Assembly (NCBI GenBank): GCA_025935445.1
Contig: JAICVG010000055.1
Coordinates: 1-6,693, forward strand
Length of the DNA stretch: 6,693 nt
Source: Nitrososphaera sp.
GTDB lineage: Archaea; Thermoproteota; Nitrososphaeria; Nitrososphaerales; Nitrososphaeraceae
Reading direction: 5' to 3'
In this document: one piece after another, positions 1 to 4,324 of the stretch
Position numbering within the stretch: the stretch's first letter is position 1
Layout: every line of letters starts with the position of its first letter
Position numbers and translations under genes: made by a program
Notes under the pieces: model-generated
Database searches by the model: none
What the model saw: only the letters and a program-made list of their open reading frames with translations
Told to the model about the DNA's origin: nothing

Positions 1-8
1 AGTTATAG

Positions 9-16
9 CACCTCCT
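9..16 (-). promoter_or_regulatory. Shine-Dalgarno for a minus-strand gene beyond the left edge
   Basis: Read on the minus strand these bases are AGGAGGTG, a near-perfect anti-16S match. The remaining eight bases to the window edge (CTATAACT) contain no start codon, so the gene would start at or just past position 1. The TATA-like box at 61-68 and the absence of a minus-strand reading frame between 224 and 17 support a new gene start here. The gene itself is not visible. Confidence 0.55.
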
Positions 17-36
17 ATAAGGTAAGGAATTTGACG

Positions 37-65
37 TTTTAGAGTTGATTTTAGAGTTGATTTTA
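37..65. repeat. 12-bp tandem repeat, about 2.4 copies
   Basis: The unit TTTTAGAGTTGA occurs perfectly at 37-48 and 49-60, followed by a partial third copy (TTTTA, 61-65). On the minus strand it lies between a TATA-like box (61-68, overlapping) and the Shine-Dalgarno at 9-16, which is where the transcription start and 5' leader of the off-window gene would be. It could be an operator or a simple replication-slippage product. Confidence 0.7.
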
Positions 66-68
66 AAG
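61..68 (-). promoter_or_regulatory. Putative TATA box for the off-window minus-strand gene
   Basis: The minus strand reads CTTTAAAA. Transcription would be expected to start about 26 bases downstream, near position 38, giving a leader of roughly 38 bases that contains the Shine-Dalgarno at 9-16. The region is AT-rich, so chance matches are easy. Confidence 0.3.
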
Positions 69-223
69 TAGAGTACACAATATATCCTACTTATTAATAC
101 ACAACATAGGTTATATGTGTAGTTGAAATGGTTCTATTGAGAGATTACGTATAGAAAGCTAGCAAATTTGATTGGTTTATTCACTTTTCTACTTCGGCAA
201 CGGAGGTATGCGAGCTCTTTCCC

Positions 224-928
224 TTACGAATGAAAAGCAAGAGCCCCAGCAGCAGCACTTTCTGTAACTTTAAGTAACTTCTTCTGACCATGACCCTGAA
301 GCTTCTTTTTCTGACTATCATTAAGATTCTTGTAGTCTCTAAGATGATAGCAGCTAAAGCCTCTTACATTGCCACCATCTGTCCTTGATGGTAAGGATGT
401 CTCATAACTTATCAATTCTGAAGCTTCGCTATGTCCGTCATACAGAAAGAAAAAGCCCATGTTAACTATGGCAGAAACTCCGATTCTACCTTCCCTAGCT
501 GCACGCTCTGACAATGATGCTACCAGCTTTTTCATACCATCAATGTTTGGAGAATATCCATTAAATGCGTCTACTATCAGTAACGAACCATCGTCTATAT
601 GGCTCTGCACATCTACACCAACAGCACTGAGGTTATGCTTTACGGTGTTGACTGTATCATAAAATGTTGCGATAAGAATAATTCTTGGCATTAGTAATTG
701 TTCCTTGAGTCTATTGCTGTTATAGTGGTAAACATTATCCTTATTATCTCCATCATCCTCTTGTTCTTCTCTTGCTACTAGTTGGTCTTTAGCATACTGC
801 ATGTATATCTCCCTGAATGTTTGCATATTGGGATATACCAATATGCCATTTTCTCCTTCCTCTATTCCATCTTCGAACCATTGCATGACAGATTCAATAG
901 GATGGCTTCCAGCCCTCGTCATTCTCAT
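224..928 (-). CDS. MEDS (DcmR-type) sensory-domain protein
   Basis: This 234-residue soluble protein has no signal peptide or membrane segment. It reads like the MEDS family (sensory domain first described in DcmR and methanogen proteins, predicted to bind small ligands). Visible blocks are EGENGILVYPN (about 25-34), hydrophobic strand RIILIATFYD (82-91), DDGSLLIVDAFNGY (112-125), strand GVSAIVNMGFFFLYDG (150-165), and a C-terminal block with ELISYETSLP and GFSCYHLRDYKNL (171-202). An acidic low-complexity insert (REEQEDDGDNKDN, 53-65) separates the first two blocks. The ATG at 928 overlaps the stop of the upstream response regulator as ATGA, which fixes the start (a second in-frame ATG lies two codons on) and implies translational coupling. 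The likely role is a ligand or redox sensor working with that receiver. MEDS assignment is by pattern recognition, and the ligand is unknown. Confidence 0.72.
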   Translation of the reverse strand: MRMTRAGSHPIESVMQWFEDGIEEGENGILVYPNMQTFREIYMQYAKDQLVAREEQEDDGDNKDNVYHYNSNRLKEQLLMPRIILIATFYDTVNTVKHNLSAVGVDVQSHIDDGSLLIVDAFNGYSPNIDGMKKLVASLSERAAREGRIGVSAIVNMGFFFLYDGHSEASELISYETSLPSRTDGGNVRGFSCYHLRDYKNLNDSQKKKLQGHGQKKLLKVTESAAAGALAFHS

Positions 929-1485
929 TGATATACTCTTCTCTTACTTTCGCCTAAGATGTCCAATATTTTGTTGGTTAAATCTTTAATCTGAATTGGT
1001 TTTTGAACAAAGCCGTCAACTTGCGTAGAAGGAAATACTTTTGAAAACTCATTATCCTTTATCTCAAAAGAAGTCATGAGAATAACCTTAACCTTGGGAT
1101 TAATCTCTTTGACTTTTCTTGCTAGTTTTATTCCAGATATCCCCGGCATTCGGATATCTGACAGCATCAAACAGTATTCCTCTGAATTAGATTGGAAGTT
1201 TTTTAGTGCCTCTTCTGGATTGGTAAAGGCACTAACTAAAAAACTGTTTTTTAGAAAACCTTGCTTGAGAACGTGAGCTATATCAGAGTCATCGTCTACA
1301 ATAAGTAGGTTTGCGAGTGGTTTGTCATTCTTTTTATCTTTATTTGAGTGTTCTTCTTCTTTTGACCGATTGTGATTTAGACCTTCATAATACTTATTCT
1401 TATTAGAGTGAGTATCCTTGTCCTTACGCTCTTTACCTGACAAGAGTAATCTCACTACTACTGGCAGTGATGGTAACCCTTGCAC
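925..1485 (-). CDS. Stand-alone response regulator, receiver domain only
   Basis: A complete CheY-like receiver occupies about residues 58-177. The acidic pair is D64/D65 in LLIVDDDSD, the phospho-acceptor is D110 in LSDIRMPG, the switch Thr is T138 in VILMTSF and the conserved Lys is K162 in VQKP. No DNA-binding or enzymatic output domain follows; the protein ends nine residues after the domain. Residues 17-56 are an unusual hydrophilic tract rich in Lys, Asn and Glu. The first possible start is GTG at 1485, preceded in frame by stops and without a Shine-Dalgarno; an in-frame TTG at about residue 15 is an alternative, so the N-terminus is uncertain. Its stop overlaps the start of the MEDS-like gene, so both are probably one transcript. 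Phosphorylation must come from a kinase encoded elsewhere, if it occurs. Confidence 0.9.
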   Translation of the reverse strand: MQGLPSLPVVVRLLLSGKERKDKDTHSNKNKYYEGLNHNRSKEEEHSNKDKKNDKPLANLLIVDDDSDIAHVLKQGFLKNSFLVSAFTNPEEALKNFQSNSEEYCLMLSDIRMPGISGIKLARKVKEINPKVKVILMTSFEIKDNEFSKVFPSTQVDGFVQKPIQIKDLTNKILDILGESKRRVYQ

Positions 1486-1580
1486 AAACTATCATCAACA
1501 TGTGAGAATAATATGCACTCTACTGTAGATAAGGCTTCTTACTCTATCTTACAGTTTTAGACTTTAATGCACATAAAACT

Positions 1581-1596
1581 GAATATTTACATATTC
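1581..1596. repeat. 16-bp dyad GAATAT-N4-ATATTC
   Basis: Perfect 6-bp arms (1581-1586 and 1591-1596) flank TTAC. It lies next to the weak candidate TATA of the minus-strand response regulator (1571-1580), at the position where archaeal repressors or activators often bind. The loop and arms are AT-rich, so a stable RNA hairpin is unlikely; a dimeric DNA-binding protein is the more natural reading. Confidence 0.5.
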
Positions 1597-1636
1597 TTAC
1601 AATAAAATTGTAATTCCACAACTGCCATTTGTGGTA

Positions 1637-1731
1637 TGGAAGACTTCTAGTTCTGGCAGCTAATGTATGTTCAGCTTTAGCCGTTGATATATGAAGACAT
1701 CTGACTATGCAAAATAGAATGAAGTCTTCCA
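1637..1731. repeat. 11-bp inverted repeat with 73-base spacer
   Basis: TGGAAGACTTC at 1637-1647 recurs as its exact reverse complement GAAGTCTTCCA at 1721-1731. Each arm also contains the nested near-palindrome GAAGACTTC / GAAGTCTTC. The pair ends 20 bases before the TATA box of the 1840 gene, so the arms could be two binding sites for one regulator. Confidence 0.6.
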
Positions 1732-1751
1732 GATAGTGGGCAGAAATATTA

Positions 1752-1760
1752 TTTATAAAA
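1752..1760 (+). promoter_or_regulatory. TATA box for the divergent MEDS-like gene
   Basis: TTTATAAAA is a close match to the archaeal TATA consensus, preceded by a purine stretch (CAGAAA, 1741-1746) that could serve as BRE. The predicted transcription start is near 1782, giving a leader of about 58 bases. A 5-bp dyad CTAGT-N6-ACTAG (1766-1781) lies between the box and the predicted start. Confidence 0.6.
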
Positions 1761-1823
1761 TTTAACTAGTTATCACACTAGAAGAATGGACTATAGCATT
1801 TAAGTAATTTACTTCTTAGTAGC

Positions 1824-1830
1824 AGGAGGA
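1824..1830 (+). promoter_or_regulatory. Shine-Dalgarno fixing a TTG start
   Basis: AGGAGGA lies nine bases before the TTG at 1840. No ATG or GTG is available in frame nearby, so this site decides the start. It is the strongest ribosome-binding site preceding a gene inside the window. Confidence 0.8.
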
Positions 1831-1839
1831 AATATAACA

Positions 1840-2454
1840 TTGAAGTCTGTCGATACAAATGATTCGACAAAGATACATCTTAATCAGCAGCGGCACGCTA
1901 TGCTTCTCTATCGCGGTGATAAAGAAGATGCAGTTACAAAATACGTTAATGAAGCATTAAGTAGAGGATACTTGACCGTCTATCTCCCAATCAATGGAGC
2001 TAATAATAATAACAACACATCACACCTGTCCAAAATAGCATTATCGGAGAGTATAGACTACGAAGAGAATGTGAATCGAGGCAATCTTTTGACTATAGAT
2101 ATGAGAACATTTTACAACTTTGCATTAGCTGGTGACCTGCAACCTTTTGAGGAATTAAAAGTGTTGATAGAAGAGGCAATAGAAGAAAGAATTGCATCTA
2201 AAGGAAATGAGGAGGAGCTAATTGTAGTAGTGGCTGGAGTTGCTGCTGAGCTGAATAGAAATGAAAAGTTTGACGAATGCATCAATGTAGAGAAATGGTG
2301 GCAGAAGACTCATTCTGAATGGCTACAGAAAGGCCTAAAGGTCGCCATAATATGCCCTCATCTCAGTCCAACATTAGACAAAGATGAGTTTTTGCATCAT
2401 AAACGGGCAATATCCTCACTCCACGAGATTACAGTGGAGTCTGGGTCTGAGTGA
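1840..2454 (+). CDS. MEDS-like (DcmR-type) sensory-domain protein
   Basis: This 204-residue soluble protein resembles the MEDS family. It has an N-terminal RHAMLLYRGDKEDA block (18-31) with the H-x3-LY-pattern typical of the domain start, ALSRGYLTVYLP (39-50), RGNLLTIDMRTFYNF (80-94), a hydrophobic strand EELIVVVAGVAAELN (125-139) and LKVAIICPHL (166-175). A poly-Asn stretch (NGANNNNNT, 52-60) sits in a loop. The TTG start is set by the strong Shine-Dalgarno nine bases upstream. The gene is transcribed away from the regulator/MEDS pair and shares the dyad-rich intergenic region with it, so joint control is plausible but unproven. The C-terminal block seen in the 224-928 protein (YETSLP, GFSCYHLRDY) is not evident, so this is a divergent member or a related P-loop-like fold. 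Ligand and partner are unknown. Confidence 0.6.
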   Translation: MKSVDTNDSTKIHLNQQRHAMLLYRGDKEDAVTKYVNEALSRGYLTVYLPINGANNNNNTSHLSKIALSESIDYEENVNRGNLLTIDMRTFYNFALAGDLQPFEELKVLIEEAIEERIASKGNEEELIVVVAGVAAELNRNEKFDECINVEKWWQKTHSEWLQKGLKVAIICPHLSPTLDKDEFLHHKRAISSLHEITVESGSE

Positions 2455-2463
2455 TGATAAAGA

Positions 2464-2469
2464 TTTTTT
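2464..2469 (+). terminator. Oligo-T terminator after the MEDS-like gene
   Basis: Six T residues begin ten bases after the TGA stop. Short U-tracts without a stem are sufficient for archaeal termination, and transcription is not expected to continue because the next 330 bases are noncoding. Confidence 0.45.
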
Positions 2470-2740
2470 GCCACCATATTATTGGATAACTACTATACAT
2501 CTCAAGTAATGATGGTGTCCCATATCATCAGGCATTCTGTCAGCAAATAGTTGTATATGGATGAAATCTGGAAAATCGGCTAATTAGTATGCAATCCCGC
2601 AGCCTACAATGAGAAGTTATGGAAAAAAGGAAATAACATCAATCGTCACTGAAAACAATTCGGCGAATATCAGACCATAGGTAAAGCTATAAGCTACGGG
2701 TATCTTATCTAGCCCTAAATGGAACAGTTAAAAATTGTCA

Positions 2741-2762
2741 TTGCCAAACGGACAGATGGCAA
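2741..2762. repeat. Dyad TTGCCA-N10-TGGCAA at the zinc-ribbon promoter
   Basis: Perfect 6-bp arms at 2741-2746 and 2757-2762 lie 22 bases end to end. The right arm abuts the TATA-like box at 2764-2771, so a dimeric protein bound here would cover the BRE/TATA region. Confidence 0.5.
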
Positions 2763-2763
2763 A

Positions 2764-2771
2764 CTATAAAG
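2764..2771 (+). promoter_or_regulatory. Putative TATA box of the zinc-ribbon gene
   Basis: CTATAAAG is centred about 34 bases before the ATG at 2802. The predicted transcription start is near 2794, which would leave a leader of about eight bases. This agrees with the lack of any Shine-Dalgarno before that ATG. Confidence 0.45.
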
Positions 2772-2801
2772 GCTTCCAATTTTTCTATCCCAAACAAAAC
2801 G

Positions 2802-2996
2802 ATGAGTACTATCAAATACGATGGAAGATGCGCTAAGTGCGGAAGAGGGCCTGTAGCAAAGGGAATACCAGTTTTTAGGGATTTGGAAGCTGAGGGAACG
2901 GGAAAGTCAGGGACGGAAACAGTAGTTTTTTGCATTGATTGTGTTAGGAGATTACTTCACCAAGAAGGAGAAGACGAGGTAGTAGCAGGAGGATAG
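2802..2996 (+). CDS. Small zinc-ribbon-like protein
   Basis: The 64-residue protein has two CxxC knuckles, C10-A-K-C13 followed by G-R-G and C44-I-D-C47, separated by 30 residues. This spacing fits a zinc ribbon or treble-clef-like metal site. The segment between the knuckles is moderately hydrophobic near GIPVFRDL (21-28) and ETVVFC (39-44), consistent with a small beta structure. The C-terminus is acidic (EGEDEV). The ATG at 2802 has no Shine-Dalgarno but a TATA-like box at suitable distance. The antisense frame over the same bases lacks any such pattern, so the plus strand is the coding one. Such proteins may bind DNA, RNA or a protein partner; nothing here says which. A possible second Cys/His micro-protein follows 58 bases downstream. 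Confidence 0.65.
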   Translation: MSTIKYDGRCAKCGRGPVAKGIPVFRDLEAEGTGKSGTETVVFCIDCVRRLLHQEGEDEVVAGG

Positions 2997-3054
2997 GAAA
3001 AAAGAAGAGCGCTGTAGGAGGAAGGGCGGAAAGCCTCAGAATGCAACAAAGCTA

Positions 3055-3129
3055 ATGGTTCAAGCGTGCCGACGCTGTGACCGTGTATTCTACTACTGTC
3101 AAGGCCAAGGCCACATCCACAGAAGATAG
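3055..3129 (+). CDS. Possible 24-aa Cys/His-rich micro-protein
   Basis: From the ATG at 3055 the frame reads MVQACRRCDRVFYYCQGQG then HIHRR and stops with TAG. C5-RR-C8 begins like a zinc-finger knuckle and is followed by VFYY, C15, H20 and H22, giving a plausible set of metal ligands although the His spacing is not that of a classical C2H2 finger. The same frame is open upstream to 2986 and adds a very basic stretch with one more Cys (ERCRRKGGK) but offers no ATG, GTG or TTG there, so a longer product would need a non-standard start or an upstream frameshift. A Shine-Dalgarno-like GTAGGAGG lies at 3014-3021, about 33 bases from this ATG and so too far to be convincing. It could instead be the remnant of a larger zinc-finger gene. 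Confidence 0.3.
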   Translation: MVQACRRCDRVFYYCQGQGHIHRR

Positions 3130-3159
3130 ATTTTAGCAGCTAGTCTTCTTATCATGCTT

Positions 3160-3339
3160 TTACTGGATGAAGTCTCTGACATACTGAGAACATAACTTGA
3201 GCAAGCAGAGAGGTAAAGCCTTATCTAGTGCAGATACAGGTCTATTATCCAAAAAGTTATGAAGTTCCTTGTAAGCATTAGTAGCGTCAGAGGAGGACTT
3301 GCAGTTGTCAAAAAATCCCGCTCTTACTTCATGATACAT
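3160..3339 (-). CDS. Hypothetical 59-aa protein
   Basis: An open minus-strand frame starts at ATG 3339 and ends with TAA at 3162-3160. The product begins MYHEVRAGFFDNC and ends LCSQYVRDFIQ. The composition is protein-like: amphipathic helical stretches (ATNAYKELHNFLDN, 19-32; ALDKALPLCLLKLCSQYV, 37-54), three Cys and no low complexity. The frame stays open for another twelve codons upstream (ending EQNAVNFWLL before the Met) back to a TAG that overlaps the end of the preceding gene; this upstream part also reads like helix, so the real N-terminus may use a non-standard start or have been lost. It lies 28 bases after the stop of the two-repeat PRC-barrel-like gene on the same strand, so it may be the second gene of that transcript. 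No family recognised and no Shine-Dalgarno seen. Confidence 0.42.
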   Translation of the reverse strand: MYHEVRAGFFDNCKSSSDATNAYKELHNFLDNRPVSALDKALPLCLLKLCSQYVRDFIQ

Positions 3340-3367
3340 TAAGAGCCAGAAGTTTACTGCATTTTGT

Positions 3368-3919
3368 TCACTCAGCTAGACGTTCTACTGGCTCTCCAGT
3401 GGGCAAGGGAGCATCCCTGTCTACTTTGTACTTGAACACCTCTTTGTAGTCCATTCCAAGAATAACATTTCTGCCAACGGCAATAATCTTTGACTTTGGC
3501 ACATCAAACCGCCAGTTGTAGTGTCCCCATACCACTATCTTGTCTCCAGCTTCAGTCATTACGTGCCCTATATGCTCTTCGTCTTGTGTTCTGACACCTT
3601 TGTTAAAGAGCGACTTTGGATATTTTCCTTCATATGTTGCCAAGTCTGCAGGCTCAGGTAAATCTACAGTATGTACATGCTCTTTATCAATAGGTAGTGG
3701 CTCCTCTCTGCTGACTTTGTAGTTCTTTACAATTTCATGGAATGGTAAGTCAATTAGAACATTGGCTGCGGCAAATCTAATCTTGTCTTTTGGAATATCA
3801 TATCTATCATCGCCTTCGCCAAAGACTACAATCTTATCTGATGTTTCCCTCACAACATGCCCAACATGAGGGGAATCCAAAGATTTGACGCCTTTATTGA
3901 AATACTTGCCTGATGCCAT
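3368..3919 (-). CDS. Tandem PRC-barrel-like protein, two repeats
   Basis: The 183-residue protein is two copies of one module, about residues 5-77 and 101-175. Each has the pattern FNKGV-[KR]-x2-D-x3-[HI]-[VI]-GHV (8-22 and 105-120), DKIVV-[FW]-G (28-34, 126-132), a [YF]-D-[IV]-PK-x-KI block (40-47, 138-145) and a closing Lys-rich segment ending in PLP (73-76, 170-173). The G-V-x-S/T-x-D-x4-G-x-V core is typical of PRC-barrel-like beta folds, which mediate protein-protein or RNA contacts. There is no signal peptide, membrane helix or Cys. ATG 3919 has a TATA-like element centred 28 bases upstream, indicating a leaderless or near-leaderless transcript, although a weak AGGA lies close to the ATG. 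A three-repeat relative is encoded at 6158-5040. Cellular role unknown; cytoplasmic by inference. Confidence 0.75.
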   Translation of the reverse strand: MASGKYFNKGVKSLDSPHVGHVVRETSDKIVVFGEGDDRYDIPKDKIRFAAANVLIDLPFHEIVKNYKVSREEPLPIDKEHVHTVDLPEPADLATYEGKYPKSLFNKGVRTQDEEHIGHVMTEAGDKIVVWGHYNWRFDVPKSKIIAVGRNVILGMDYKEVFKYKVDRDAPLPTGEPVERLAE

Positions 3920-3940
3920 GATATCCTACAGTTTGAATTC

Positions 3941-3953
3941 ATTTTATTAAAAA
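3941..3953 (-). promoter_or_regulatory. TATA element for the two-repeat PRC-barrel-like gene
   Basis: On the minus strand this reads TTTTTAATAAAAT, centred about 28 bases before the ATG at 3919. That distance places the transcription start at or within a few bases of the start codon, the leaderless arrangement common in these archaea. Confidence 0.55.
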
Positions 3954-4280
3954 GGATAATATGCAATGTTACCATAGATTTTTCTATTGAATGATCTTTA
4001 TTAATACCTCTCCGTCACAAGTGATAGAATTTGTTGTTGTTATTATTTGCTTTTCCGATCCACAAGAATAATGAAAGTGGTTGAACTGCACAACAAAGGT
4101 ATCAACGGTGTGCTAGTAACGAGCTAGTAACGAGCTAGTAACGAACTACCATCCTCATTCCAAGTGCTCTACTCATATATTCTCTAGTTAGGGTCAAGTG
4201 TAGCTATAGCACGCATGCATTTATTCTATATCCGCGCAGTATTTGGAGAAAGAGAAAATGCAATTGAGGGTATCTGTTTT
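3954..4280. other. Noncoding stretch between divergent genes
   Basis: This region lies between the minus-strand PRC-barrel-like gene and the plus-strand metallopeptidase. It holds a short T/G triplet run (TTGTTGTTGTTATT, about 4031-4044), an 18-codon ATG frame (4071-4127) interrupted inside a repeat, and the 3 x 11-bp repeat at 4112-4144. No RNA gene or coding sequence of normal length was seen. Confidence 0.5.
4112..4144. repeat. Three perfect tandem copies of an 11-bp unit
   Basis: GCTAGTAACGA occurs at 4112-4122, 4123-4133 and 4134-4144 without a mismatch, followed by a partial copy (ACTA). The period of 11 bp is close to one helical turn, so the copies would face the same side of the DNA. 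It is far too short in period, with no spacers, to be CRISPR. An iteron-like protein-binding array or a young slippage expansion are both possible. Confidence 0.85.
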
Positions 4281-4293
4281 TTTACATAAAATT
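4281..4293 (+). promoter_or_regulatory. Putative TATA region of the metallopeptidase gene
   Basis: TTTACATAAAATT follows a T-rich run and is centred about 38 bases before the TTG start at 4325. The expected transcription start is near 4313, leaving a leader of about twelve bases. The match to the consensus is only fair. Confidence 0.35.
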
Positions 4294-4324
4294 CTTTAAC
4301 AACTGTCAAAACTAAATCTGTGGA

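Larger units (their letters stand above)
1486..1839. other. Divergent intergenic region with several dyads
   Basis: These 354 bases separate the minus-strand regulator/sensor pair from the plus-strand MEDS-like gene. No credible coding frame was found. The stretch holds a 16-bp dyad (1581-1596), an 11-bp inverted repeat with distant arms (1637-1647 and 1721-1731), a CTGCCA/TGGCAG pair (1622-1627 and 1654-1659) and a plus-strand TATA box (1752-1760). A minus-strand TATA for the regulator is not clear; AGTTTTATGT at 1580-1571 is the best candidate. Confidence 0.6.
2470..2801. other. Noncoding stretch before the zinc-ribbon gene
   Basis: No credible coding frame was found on either strand; the longest plus-strand ATG frame seen by eye is 23 codons (2609-2680). 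The right end contains a dyad (2741-2762) and a TATA-like box (2764-2771). The rest shows nothing recognisable. Confidence 0.5.

Noticed and set aside
1..42. Possible C-terminal end of a plus-strand gene entering from the left (open to a TAG at 40-42)
   Set aside because: Thirteen codons without a motif, and the same bases fit better as leader and Shine-Dalgarno of a minus-strand gene.
208..267. 19-aa plus-strand frame preceded by GGAGGT
   Set aside because: The Shine-Dalgarno-like bases directly touch the ATG, too close to work, and the frame runs antisense into the MEDS-like gene.
459..1276. Plus-strand open frames of 62-67 codons at 459-662, 801-989 and 1076-1276
   Set aside because: They lie antisense inside the MEDS-like and response-regulator genes, whose motifs are unmistakable, and show no domain, ribosome-binding site or protein-like pattern.
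2509..2530. TGATG...CATCA dyad after the MEDS-like gene
   Set aside because: Five-base arms with an 11-base loop are expected by chance in AT-rich DNA.
2609..2680. 23-codon ATG frame in the 2470-2801 gap
   Set aside because: Short, no Shine-Dalgarno, no TATA at fitting distance and no recognisable motif.
2738..2935. 65-codon minus-strand frame opposite the zinc-ribbon gene
   Set aside because: It has no motif, while the plus strand has paired CxxC knuckles and a TATA-like box at the right distance.
3540..3722. 60-codon plus-strand frame
   Set aside because: Antisense shadow of the two-repeat PRC-barrel-like gene; Ser/Cys-rich without pattern.
4112..4144. Possible CRISPR fragment
   Set aside because: The repeats are only 11 bp, contiguous and without spacers; no cas gene is present.
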